Assembly: GCA_030043215.1 (NCBI GenBank)
Contig: JASHYG010000419.1
Span: 1-16,266, forward strand
DNA: 16,266 nt
Direction: 5' to 3'
From: Gammaproteobacteria bacterium
GTDB taxonomy: Bacteria > Pseudomonadota > Gammaproteobacteria > Steroidobacterales > Steroidobacteraceae
Under the pieces are notes generated by a model. It saw nothing but the letters and a program-made list of their open reading frames with translations. It was not told the DNA's origin and searched no databases. Numbering within the stretch: position 1 is the first letter of the stretch; each line of letters starts with the position of its first letter. Shown in pieces: positions 6,628 through 13,916 of this stretch. A program made the position numbers and the translations under genes.

Positions 6628-6930
6628 ATGGCGTCGAATCTCTTGAAGCGGTTTGTGCGCCAGCTGCGCGCGGAGTCGGCTGCGAGCGCGGATGCAGGCC
6701 CGTTCCTGCGGCTGATATTCGCCCTGGCGGCGATTTTCCTCGTAGGCTCGGTGCTCGCGATCGGAAGGATCGCGTGGGCTCTGGATCACGGAGTCGAGTG
6801 GGTCAATTTCCGGGGCTCCCCCTTGAGCCACCGTGAGATGTACGCCGCGCTTGCCCTGTCGGCGCTCGCCGCGCTGTGCTCGGTCGGGGTCGTCGTGTCG
6901 CTACGTAAATCGCTCCGCGCGCCGAGTTAG
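6628..6930 (+). CDS. Small two-pass membrane protein of unknown function
   Basis: 100 residues from ATG 6628, 13 bases after the HAD stop; AAGGA lies about 10 bases upstream. An amphipathic basic N-terminus (NLLKRFVRQLRAE) is followed by hydrophobic segments at ~33-53 (FLRLIFALAAIFLVGSVLAI) and ~74-92 (MYAALALSALAALCSVGVVV), with a basic C-terminal end (SLRKSLRAPS). Both ends should face the cytoplasm. I do not recognise a family. Spacing suggests it is the last gene of the GFA-HAD transcription unit. Confidence 0.65.
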   Translation: MASNLLKRFVRQLRAESAASADAGPFLRLIFALAAIFLVGSVLAIGRIAWALDHGVEWVNFRGSPLSHREMYAALALSALAALCSVGVVVSLRKSLRAPS

Positions 6931-6968
6931 CCCCGGGGACGGCCCCGCCCGGCGAGCGGACGGCCGTC
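6931..6968. terminator. Palindrome-rich gap between convergent genes
   Basis: The 36-base gap contains CCCCGGGG (6931-6938), a direct repeat GGACGGCC at both ends, and the perfect palindrome GACGGCCGTC (6959-6968), which runs into the SDR stop codon. It may end transcription from both sides, but there is no T-tract. Confidence 0.25.
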
Positions 6969-8136
6969 AAGTCTTGCGGGTGCGCGCTCGCTCACAGCGC
7001 TTGCGGTCGCGCTCCGCGATGTAAACGGACTTGCCCATGATCATGCGCTCCATGGTGACGCGCGCCTGCGGAACCCTCAGGCCAACGGGCATCGATGCAA
7101 GGATTGCGTCGCTCCGCGCCCGCAGGTCCGCCTCGAACTCCGGCGTGTTGAGGATGTAGAGATCGTTGTTGCGGATGCCGCGCAGCACCAGCCGTCCGGC
7201 CTCGAGCGGATCCATGCCGGGCGGAGGCCCCATGCGCCTCATCGCGGCCCGCATCCGGGCCATCATCTTCGGGTCGGGTGGCGGCTGATTGCCGGTCGGA
7301 TCGCTCAGCGAGGCCGGGCGGTTGCGATTCGACTCGCCGATGTCCGTGTTCACGACCCCTGGACAGAAAACCGAGACGCCGATATTGGTGTCCGCGAGCT
7401 CGGCGCGCAGCGCCTCCATCATCCCGACCACCGCGAATTTTGACGTCGAGTAGATTCCAGGGCCGTCATCGACGATGAGCCCCGCGATCGACGAGGTCGC
7501 GACGATCTGACCTCCCTCACCGTGGGCCCTGATTCGGGGGAGGAAGGCGTGCACGCCGTTGAAGACACCGTTGACATTCACCCCCATGCCCCAGTCCCAG
7601 TCGTTATAGGTCGCGGTGGTGAGCGGCTGGAAGACGGCGACGCCCGCGTTGTTGACCAGCACGTGGATCTTGCCGAAGACGCCCGTGGCCTCGTCCGCCG
7701 CTTTCTCCATCCCGGGCCGGTCGGTCACATCGACGTTGATGGCGTGAACCCGGCTTGCGGCGCCGTGCAGCTCATCCATCGCCTGATCGAGGTGGCGCTT
7801 CGTCCGGTACGTGATGACGATCTTCATGCCAGCCTCGGCGAACGCGCGCGCCATGCCGAGGCCAATGCCGCTGTCGCCTCCGGTGATGAAGGCAACCTTG
7901 CCCTCCACGTCCTGCATGGGAGTCTTCACGTCCGGGCAGTCGCTCCGAGCCGCTCCCCCGGAGGCGGCTCCCTCATCTGCCGCGCGGGCGGCGATGGGGA
8001 CCAGGGCTGCGGTGCCGGCCGCTGCGAGCGCGGTGCGCTCGAGGAAGCGGCGGCGTGCGCGTCCGGACTCGCTCAAGTCCGCGCGGGCCGGTGGCAGCGT
8101 CGCTGCTGGGATCGGGGTCTTCTCTCGCTCTGACAT
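6967..8136 (-). CDS. Short-chain dehydrogenase/reductase with Tat-type signal
   Basis: 389 residues from ATG 8136, with GGAGAAG 3-6 bases upstream. SDR features: cofactor loop TGGDSGIG (85-92), NNAG (152-155), catalytic Ser in TSS (205/206) and YxxxK (Tyr 219, Lys 223). This classical SDR core oxidises or reduces alcohols and ketones with NAD(P). The odd part is the N-terminus: a ~27-residue polar lead, RRRFL (28-32), then a hydrophobic Ala-rich stretch ending in ARAAD, which is the layout of a twin-arginine signal peptide with cleavage near residue 52. Export of an NAD(P)-dependent enzyme is unexpected. The C-terminus is longer than the usual ~250-residue SDR and holds a Pro/Met-rich insert (~265-308). 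Its neighbour on the other side is a divergent hydrolase. Confidence 0.92.
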   Translation of the reverse strand: MSEREKTPIPAATLPPARADLSESGRARRRFLERTALAAAGTAALVPIAARAADEGAASGGAARSDCPDVKTPMQDVEGKVAFITGGDSGIGLGMARAFAEAGMKIVITYRTKRHLDQAMDELHGAASRVHAINVDVTDRPGMEKAADEATGVFGKIHVLVNNAGVAVFQPLTTATYNDWDWGMGVNVNGVFNGVHAFLPRIRAHGEGGQIVATSSIAGLIVDDGPGIYSTSKFAVVGMMEALRAELADTNIGVSVFCPGVVNTDIGESNRNRPASLSDPTGNQPPPDPKMMARMRAAMRRMGPPPGMDPLEAGRLVLRGIRNNDLYILNTPEFEADLRARSDAILASMPVGLRVPQARVTMERMIMGKSVYIAERDRKRCERARTRKT

Positions 8137-8227
8137 GGTCTTCTCCGGTAGATCGGAAGCCGGGATGGCGCTCGGCTAAGCTATCGCCTTCTACTACTGC
8201 CGTGCGGCGTGATCGGGCTGCTGCGTG

Positions 8228-9052
8228 ATGATATCCATGCGAAAACGGATTTGGCGCCTCGTGAGCTTGTGCGTGCTCGCGCTCGTAACTTCGTCTATTG
8301 CGTGGCTGGTATCAAGACCCACATTGATCTCCATCGGTCCCTACCGGATCGAGGCGCGGATCCGGGGCAAGGGCCGTCCGACGGTGGTCTTCGAGTCGGG
8401 GCTCGAGGGGGGATTCGCGCCGTACGCGGCGCTGCAGGATCGTATTGCGGAGGAGACCCAGACGCTCACGTACGAGCGGGCGGGCCTCGGCCGCTCCGGC
8501 TCCGGAGCCCAGCCGCCCACGGCCGAGCAGGCCGCGCGCGAGCTGCGTGTGCTGCTCGGCGTCGCGGGCATTCAGCCCCCGGTCATCCTCGTGTGCTACT
8601 CCGCCGGCTGTTTGTACACTCGAGTGTTCGCGCACGACTTCCCGGCCGAGACCGCAGGGATCGTGTTCGTGGACCCGATGACCGAGGATTATTCCGACAG
8701 GATGCGGAAGTTGACGCTCGGTGAATGGCGCGATGCCGAGGTCAAGATGTCCGCGGGGGCGCGCCGCGAGCTCGCCGCCCTCCCCGAGACGCTCGATGAG
8801 GCGCGCAAGGCCTGGCCGCTGCCGCAGGTGCCGAGCGTCGTCATCACAGCGCTGAAGCCGCTAGGCCAGTGGCCGTTCCAGTCGCGAGCGGACATGGATG
8901 AATGGCTGAGGGGGAGCGAGGACCTCGTCGGCCGGTTGCCGCAGGTCTCGCACATCGTGCTGCCTCAGGCCACCCACCAGAGCATCCTTCAGGGCGAGGG
9001 GGTCACCAAGCCCATCCTCGATATGGTCGAGCGGGTGAAGGCTGTCGACTAG
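8228..9052 (+). CDS. Alpha/beta hydrolase with N-terminal membrane anchor
   Basis: 274 residues from ATG 8228; GTG 8225 and ATG 8237 are alternatives and none has a strong ribosome site. A basic start and one hydrophobic helix (residues ~9-28) should anchor it in the membrane or act as an uncleaved signal, with the hydrolase domain outside. Oxyanion region VVFESGLEGG (~53-62). The nucleophile elbow reads CYSAGC (Ser 125) where the family has GxSxG, so the first Gly is Cys. The acid may be Asp 149 (FVDP) and the His 250 (ATHQS). It is probably an esterase or similar; the substrate is unknown. Its stop shares CTAG (9049-9052) with the convergent transporter gene. Confidence 0.88.
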   Translation: MISMRKRIWRLVSLCVLALVTSSIAWLVSRPTLISIGPYRIEARIRGKGRPTVVFESGLEGGFAPYAALQDRIAEETQTLTYERAGLGRSGSGAQPPTAEQAARELRVLLGVAGIQPPVILVCYSAGCLYTRVFAHDFPAETAGIVFVDPMTEDYSDRMRKLTLGEWRDAEVKMSAGARRELAALPETLDEARKAWPLPQVPSVVITALKPLGQWPFQSRADMDEWLRGSEDLVGRLPQVSHIVLPQATHQSILQGEGVTKPILDMVERVKAVD

Positions 9053-10593
9053 GCGCCCGGCACTCCGGCCCTCTCACCCTCGCGCCCGGCGCCGGCCGAG
9101 TGCTGGCCGGCGCGGTGGCTCGCGTCGAGCCGGTGCAGAAGCGGCAACATCAGGATGGCGACGATCGTGCCGCCAACCGCCACCCACCCGAGTACCCAGA
9201 ACAGGTGGATGTAGAGTGGGAGCGTCGCGAGCGGATCGGTCATGCCGGCCGGGACGCTCGCGTAATTGGCCACGTCGCTCCCCAGGTACTGCGCGATGCC
9301 GCTCGAGAGCAGCCAGGCGCCCATCATGAGTCCGCGTCGAGCGGGGCCGACGTAACGCGAGACCATTGCAAGGGCGAGCCCCGAGATGAGCAGCTCTCCC
9401 GCCGACTGGAGCAGATAGCCCCACACCATCCACCACGGCGACACGCGGCCGGCGACGGCGTAGCCGCCGCTCACAGCGTAGACGAAGAATCCGAGCGCCA
9501 GCAGCGCGAAGCCCCAGGCGTACTTGCCGGCGACCGACGGATCGCGGCCCTGTCGTCCGAGCGCCCCATAGAGCAGCGCGAGGAGGGGGGAGAGCAGCGC
9601 GATCCAAAAGGGATTGAGCACCTGGAACTGCTCGGGCGGCACGTGATAGCCCAAGAAGTCGAGCCGGACGTTGTGCAGGGCGTACAGGGTGAGCGAGGTC
9701 GACATCTGCTGGTAGAAGACGAAGAACAGCATCGACTGCGCGGTGAGGAGCAGCATCGCGATGAGGCCGCTGCGCTCGCTCCGCCCGCCGCCGGCGATCA
9801 GCACCGCGAATAGCCCGAGCAGGACGAGGCCGGACAGCCACACGATCGCCCGGGCGACCGCGATGTTCTGCACGACGAGCGCGATGAGTACCGCGAGGAG
9901 GAGGGTTCCCCCGAGGACCGCGGCGAGCCGGCCGAGCCGCAGGGGCTCGAAATCCGGCGCCGAGCCGATGTGCGCGACGAGCCGCCGCTGGAAGCGGAAC
10001 TGCGCGATGCCGATCGCGAGGCCGGCAGCGCACGCGAGGAACGCCCAGTGCCAGCCGTAGCGCACGCGGATCCAGGGCGTCAGGGACTGCGAGATGAAGG
10101 CCCCGACGTTGATGGCCATGTAGTACATCGTGAAGGCGCCGTCGAGCTTCGAGGGATCACCCTCGTACAGGCGCGAGACCAGGTTGTTCGGGTTCGCCTT
10201 GAACAGGCCGTTGCCGGTTGCGATGACGCCCATCGAGAAGAACAGCAGCGGAGTCGCCCAGGCGCCGGCGATCACGCGGTCCCACGGCACCGACAGCAGC
10301 AAGTATCCGGTCGCGAGCACGACCGCTCCGAGCAGCGTCGTGCGCCGCGCGCCGAGGACCTTGTCGCCGATCCAGCCGCCGAGCACGGGCGCGGCATAGA
10401 TCATCGCGGAGAGCGCGCCCCAGGTGAGGTTCGCGCGCGCCTCGGCGAAGCCCAAGTACTCGATCATGAAGACGACGAGCAGCACCTGCATGCCGTAGAA
10501 GCCGAAGCGCTCCCACATCTCGATGAGGAACAGCGCCGAGAAAGCGCGTGCTCTCGAGGGCGGCAGCACGGTGGGGCTCGACTCGCTGCTCAT
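9049..10593 (-). CDS. Proton-dependent oligopeptide (POT/PTR2) transporter
   Basis: 514 residues, inner-membrane major-facilitator protein that imports di- and tripeptides with protons. The POT signature ExxERFxYYG is seen as EMWERFGFYG (25-34). GGWIGDKVLGARR is the loop after helix 2, and FTMYYMAINVGAF is the second PTR2 signature region in helix 5. Hydrophobicity suggests the usual 14 helices of bacterial POT proteins, in line with the length. The C-terminal tail is Arg/Gly-rich and polar. It lies 67 bases after the O-methyltransferase gene on the same strand, with a direct repeat in the gap. No strong ribosome site is visible before ATG 10593. It could move modified peptides or related metabolites, given its neighbours; that is inference. 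Confidence 0.94.
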   Translation of the reverse strand: MSSESSPTVLPPSRARAFSALFLIEMWERFGFYGMQVLLVVFMIEYLGFAEARANLTWGALSAMIYAAPVLGGWIGDKVLGARRTTLLGAVVLATGYLLLSVPWDRVIAGAWATPLLFFSMGVIATGNGLFKANPNNLVSRLYEGDPSKLDGAFTMYYMAINVGAFISQSLTPWIRVRYGWHWAFLACAAGLAIGIAQFRFQRRLVAHIGSAPDFEPLRLGRLAAVLGGTLLLAVLIALVVQNIAVARAIVWLSGLVLLGLFAVLIAGGGRSERSGLIAMLLLTAQSMLFFVFYQQMSTSLTLYALHNVRLDFLGYHVPPEQFQVLNPFWIALLSPLLALLYGALGRQGRDPSVAGKYAWGFALLALGFFVYAVSGGYAVAGRVSPWWMVWGYLLQSAGELLISGLALAMVSRYVGPARRGLMMGAWLLSSGIAQYLGSDVANYASVPAGMTDPLATLPLYIHLFWVLGWVAVGGTIVAILMLPLLHRLDASHRAGQHSAGAGREGERAGVPGA

Positions 10594-10626
10594 TGGGACT
10601 TGAGGGACCCGCGGGGATCGGTGGCC

Positions 10627-10658
10627 GGGCGGACGCGCGGGGGGGGCGGACGCGCGGG
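10627..10658. repeat. 15-bp direct repeat between O-methyltransferase and POT genes
   Basis: GGGCGGACGCGCGGG occurs at 10627-10641 and again at 10644-10658, a 17-base period. It fills most of the 67-base gap upstream of the transporter start. It may be polymerase slippage or a regulatory element. Confidence 0.6.
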
Positions 10659-10660
10659 CG

Positions 10661-11722
10661 TCAGCCCGAGGCCCGGGCCTCGAGGAGGCTGAAAGCGGAT
10701 GCGGTGGGGAGGATGCGCGTGAGCTCGAGGCCCGCCGATTGGAGCAGCCGCCGGTATTCCTCCTGCGTCCGCTCGAGCCCTCCGGTCGCGACCATCATGT
10801 TGATGTCGCCGCAGACGACTCCTGCGTGCTCCGGCTCCGGCGTGATGCGCTCCGGGAGGACCCGCTCGACCAGCAGCACCGCTCCCCGGCTGCCCGCCGC
10901 CTTGCGGGTGTTGCGCAGAATCTCTGTGGCATCGTGATCATTCCAGTCGTGAATGATGTACTTGAGCAGGTAGGCGTCGGCGCCCGAGGGGACGGAGTCG
11001 AAGAAGTCGGTGGGGATGAATCGTGCGCGCTGAGCGAGGCCGCGCCCGCGCAGGAAGGCCGTGGCCTCCGGCTCCATGTAGGCGAGATCGGCGGAGGCTC
11101 CATTGAGGTGTGGATAGGCCTCGAGCGCCGCGGAGAGCAGCGCGCCATATCCGCCTCCCACGTCGATCACCATGCGAGCGCCCGAGAAGTCGTACGCCTG
11201 CACGATCGAGGCGGCGACTTGCAGCGTCTGCTCCACCATGGAGCGGTTGAGCACCGCCGCCTCCTGCGGCCGGTGGGCCATTGCAGTGAAGCCCTCGCGA
11301 CCGCCGTGGGACCAGGCGGCGCCGGTCTTGACCGTCTGCTCGAGATGAGCGAGCGCGGCCCAGGTTCTGCTTCCCCAGTGGCGCGCGAGGGCCACCAGGG
11401 AGCCGGGGGAGTCCGTCCGAAGGAGATGTCCAGACGCCGTGAGCTCGAAGCGACCGCCGCCAAGGTCGTTGCACAGGCCGAGACTTGCGAGGGCTCGCAA
11501 GAGGCGGAATGTCGCGCGGGGATGCGTGCCGACCGCCTCGGCGACCGCCGCGCTGCCCGCCGGTCCGGTGGCGAGCCGGTCGGGAATGCCGAGCTCGACG
11601 GCTGCATGGATGACCTGGGTGCTCCAGCACCCGGTGACGAGCGAGGCCGTCGCAGCCCTGACCGCGGCGGCATCCGGCGGCTTCCCCTGGGCTCCGAGCG
11701 GCTGCGGCACGTCGGGGCTCAC
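10661..11722 (-). CDS. SAM-dependent O-methyltransferase (Methyltransf_2 type)
   Basis: 353 residues from GTG 11722, which overlaps the aldehyde dehydrogenase stop as GTGA. The frame stays open far upstream, but that is only the antisense-free shadow within the dehydrogenase gene. The N-terminal ~100 residues are a winged-helix dimerisation domain (VELGIPDRLA, TFRLLRALASLG, FELTASGHLLR). The Rossmann domain has SAM motif I VIDVGGGYG (185-193), then DFFDSVPSGADAYLLKYIIHDW, with His 258 the likely catalytic base. The family includes hydroxyneurosporene, acetylserotonin and many antibiotic-tailoring O-methyltransferases acting on small hydroxylated aromatic or polyketide molecules. With the aldehyde dehydrogenase and peptide transporter it may modify a small metabolite; the substrate is not readable. 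Confidence 0.93.
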   Translation of the reverse strand: MSPDVPQPLGAQGKPPDAAAVRAATASLVTGCWSTQVIHAAVELGIPDRLATGPAGSAAVAEAVGTHPRATFRLLRALASLGLCNDLGGGRFELTASGHLLRTDSPGSLVALARHWGSRTWAALAHLEQTVKTGAAWSHGGREGFTAMAHRPQEAAVLNRSMVEQTLQVAASIVQAYDFSGARMVIDVGGGYGALLSAALEAYPHLNGASADLAYMEPEATAFLRGRGLAQRARFIPTDFFDSVPSGADAYLLKYIIHDWNDHDATEILRNTRKAAGSRGAVLLVERVLPERITPEPEHAGVVCGDINMMVATGGLERTQEEYRRLLQSAGLELTRILPTASAFSLLEARASG

Positions 11723-13149
11723 GCCTGGTGAATGGCCTTGGTGACGAGGCAGGCGTCGAGGCCCTCGGGCCCGTCCTCGGCGCCGTGGCCGCTTTCCTTC
11801 ACACCGCCAAACGGGGAGTCGGCGGCAGCCATGCCCACCGTGTTGATGCCGACCATGCCGGCCTCGATCGCATCCCCGATCAGCAGCGCACGCTTCGCGG
11901 ACTCGGTGAACGCGTAGGCGGCGAGTCCGTAGGGCAGGCGGTTCGCGTGCTCCACCGCCTCGTCGAAGGTGGCGAACGGCGTGAGCACGGCGACCGGTCC
12001 GAAGGGCTCCTCGCTCATGATGCGGGCGCTCGGCGGAACGTCGCAGAGCACGGTCGGCTTCCAGAAGAAACCTTCCCTGCCGTGACGCTCGCCGCCGGTC
12101 TGGAGCTTCGCTCCGCACGCGATCGCGTCGGCGATGAATCGCTCCATCGCCGCGGGGCGGCGCGGGTTCGCCATCGGACCCATCTGGCTGGTCTCGAGCA
12201 GGCCGTCGCCGACGTTGACCTTGCGGAGGCGCTCGCCGAAGGCCGCCACAAACCGGTCGTAGATCCCCTGCTGCACATAGAAGCGGGTCGGAGAGACGCA
12301 CACCTGTCCGGCGTTGCGGCACTTCGCGGCGCCGAGCAGCTCGACCGTGCGGCCGAGGTCGGCATCGTCGAACACGATGACGGGCGCATGGCCGCCGAGC
12401 TCCATCGTCGTTCGCTTGACCGTGGAGGCGGCCAGCGCGAGCAGATGCTTGCCGACAGTCGTTGAGCCCGTGAACGAGAGCTTGCGGATGATCGGGGAGG
12501 CGAGCAGATGCCGCGAGACCTCGTCGGGAATGCCAAAGACGAGCTGCACGACGCCGGCCGGCAGCCCCGCATCGACCAGGGCGCGAACCACCTCGATGGC
12601 GGACCCCGGAGCCTCCTCGGCCGGCTTGAGGATGACCGAGCAGCCGGTTGCGACGGGCGCGCCGAGCTTGCGGCCCGGATTGCCGATGGGGAAATTCCAG
12701 GGCGCGAAGGCTGCCACAGGCCCGACCGGCTCCTTCACGACCACGGAGCGGGTGCCCGTCGGACGAACGAGCACGCGGCCGTACGTCCGGCGGCATTCCT
12801 CGGCGTAGAACTCGAAGAGGTTGGCCGTGACCAGCGCCTCGGCCCGGGTCTCGGCGAGCGTTTTGCCTTCCTCGAGGGTCGCAATCCGCGCGATGTGATC
12901 CACTCGCTGGCGGATGAGCTGGGCTGCGCCTTTGAGGACGCGCGCGCGCTCCTCGGTGGTCGAGCGCCGCCATTGCCGAAAGCCGCGATCGGCGGCCTGG
13001 AGCGCCCGGTCGAGGTCCGCCGAGTCGACGAGCGGCAGCTCGCCGAGCGTTCCGCCGGTCGCGGGATTGATCACCCGGTGGACCCGGCGCTGGCCCGCGC
13101 CGATCCACTCGCCGTCGATGTAGAGCCTGAGGTCTGAATGCGCAGTCAT
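11719..13149 (-). CDS. NAD(P)-dependent aldehyde dehydrogenase, succinate-semialdehyde dehydrogenase-like
   Basis: 476 residues from ATG 13149 (MTAHSDLRLYIDGEW); an in-frame GTG at 13197 would add 16 basic residues unlike the family, so I reject it. Oxidises an aldehyde to its acid. Active site: Asn 152 (PWNFP), cofactor loop FTGSTTVGK, general base Glu 250 (TMELGGHAP) and nucleophile Cys 284 (NAGQVCVSP). The C-terminal EEPFGPVAVL and SPFGGVKESGHG blocks are complete. The GabD-type blocks (LEEGKTLAE, RPAEEAPGSA-like region, FPIGNPGRKLGAP) favour the succinate/glutarate-semialdehyde branch, though aldehyde choice is uncertain. It is the first gene of an ALDH-methyltransferase pair joined by a 4-base overlap. 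Upstream is a tandem repeat; no Shine-Dalgarno site is obvious. Confidence 0.93.
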   Translation of the reverse strand: MTAHSDLRLYIDGEWIGAGQRRVHRVINPATGGTLGELPLVDSADLDRALQAADRGFRQWRRSTTEERARVLKGAAQLIRQRVDHIARIATLEEGKTLAETRAEALVTANLFEFYAEECRRTYGRVLVRPTGTRSVVVKEPVGPVAAFAPWNFPIGNPGRKLGAPVATGCSVILKPAEEAPGSAIEVVRALVDAGLPAGVVQLVFGIPDEVSRHLLASPIIRKLSFTGSTTVGKHLLALAASTVKRTTMELGGHAPVIVFDDADLGRTVELLGAAKCRNAGQVCVSPTRFYVQQGIYDRFVAAFGERLRKVNVGDGLLETSQMGPMANPRRPAAMERFIADAIACGAKLQTGGERHGREGFFWKPTVLCDVPPSARIMSEEPFGPVAVLTPFATFDEAVEHANRLPYGLAAYAFTESAKRALLIGDAIEAGMVGINTVGMAAADSPFGGVKESGHGAEDGPEGLDACLVTKAIHQA

Positions 13150-13152
13150 AAT

Positions 13153-13172
13153 CCGGTCGCTGGCCGGTCGCT
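13153..13172. repeat. Tandem CCGGTCGCT repeat just upstream of the aldehyde dehydrogenase start
   Basis: CCGGTCGCT occurs at 13153-13161 and 13164-13172, an 11-base period, only 3 bases before the ATG on the minus strand, so it occupies the ribosome-binding region. It may be an operator or chance in GC-rich DNA. The rest of the 278-base gap to the divergent gene (13173-13427) shows nothing I can name. Confidence 0.4.
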
Positions 13173-13427
13173 TGGAGCGCGAGTTTATCAGCTTCACCCG
13201 GTGTCAGGACCGATGCCGCGTGCCGCAGGAGACCGCGGTTACTTGCCCCCGGCGACCCTGGTCCCGAGGCTTGCAGGCGCCCCTTCCCCGCCGGAATGCC
13301 GGCTGTGTCGCGGTTGTACGCTCCCGGCGGCAGGATGTTGCCGCAGCCGTGACTTTGCTCACAGCGGGCCGAGCCGCGCCGCTGCAATTTCTCGGCAACC
13401 CACGATGTTCTTGCGTAGTTCCTCGCC

Positions 13428-13916
13428 ATGGCAAAAGTTCAGGTCCACGAAGTGCGCAAGCTCATGCTGCCGATCGAGACCGCCGTCGATGCCGTGCTCG
13501 AGCTCGATTGCGAGCAGGGCGGCTTACTCGCCTTCGGGGCGATCATCGAGGCGCAGATCGAGTCCGATCCGGAGCCCGGCCTGGTCGTCGTTGTGCAGCG
13601 CCGCGGGACGGAATCGACCGAGCGCCGCAAATTCGAGTTTCCGATCCTGGCCGCGGCCTTCATTCGCTACTGCTGGAAGTGCCGCATCCCCCTGCCGCGC
13701 CAGGGCGCCAAGAGGATCGAGATCGGGCCCGACGGCTTCATCTTCACGATCGAGGGCACCATCGAGGTCATCCGGCGACACGGCGCCCTGCCGCGGCGCA
13801 AGTCCGATCCCGCGCCGGCGACACCTGAGGAGGTGCCGGAGCAGGTGGCGAGCGCGCCGGTTCCCACGCCGGTCATGCCCGAGAAGGCTCCAGAGCAGGT
13901 GGCGAGCTCGAATTGA
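13428..13916 (+). CDS. Conserved-looking hypothetical protein with Pro/Glu-rich repeat tail
   Basis: 162 residues from ATG 13428. I do not recognise the family. Residues 1-120 look like a compact alpha/beta domain: a charged start (MAKVQVHEVRKLMLP), beta-type stretches (LVVVVQRR, KRIEIGPDGFIFTIEGTIEVI) and a CWKC pair near 84-87 that could bind metal or form a disulfide. No signal peptide or membrane helix. The last ~38 residues are low-complexity and hold two copies of PExxPEQVAS, encoded by an 18-bp repeat. The stop overlaps the start of the membrane glycosyltransferase as TTGA, so the two are likely co-translated and may work together. No clear ribosome site is seen. Confidence 0.65.
   Translation: MAKVQVHEVRKLMLPIETAVDAVLELDCEQGGLLAFGAIIEAQIESDPEPGLVVVVQRRGTESTERRKFEFPILAAAFIRYCWKCRIPLPRQGAKRIEIGPDGFIFTIEGTIEVIRRHGALPRRKSDPAPATPEEVPEQVASAPVPTPVMPEKAPEQVASSN
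13836..13907 (+). repeat. Duplicated 18-bp coding repeat in the hypothetical protein tail
   Basis: CCGGAGCAGGTGGCGAGC (13836-13853) and CCAGAGCAGGTGGCGAGC (13890-13907) differ by one base and lie 54 bases (18 codons) apart, in frame. They encode PEQVAS twice. This suggests an internal tandem duplication in a disordered tail. Confidence 0.7.

Noticed and set aside
8902..9813. 303-residue plus-strand frame over the hydrolase end and transporter
   Set aside because: It is antisense to the transporter, rich in Glu/Arg/His with no fold-like pattern, as expected for a GC-rich shadow.
10661..13429. A 922-residue minus-strand open frame spanning the methyltransferase and upstream DNA
   Set aside because: Only the part from GTG 11722 matches a protein family. 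The rest is an Arg/Gly-rich out-of-frame shadow of the aldehyde dehydrogenase gene.
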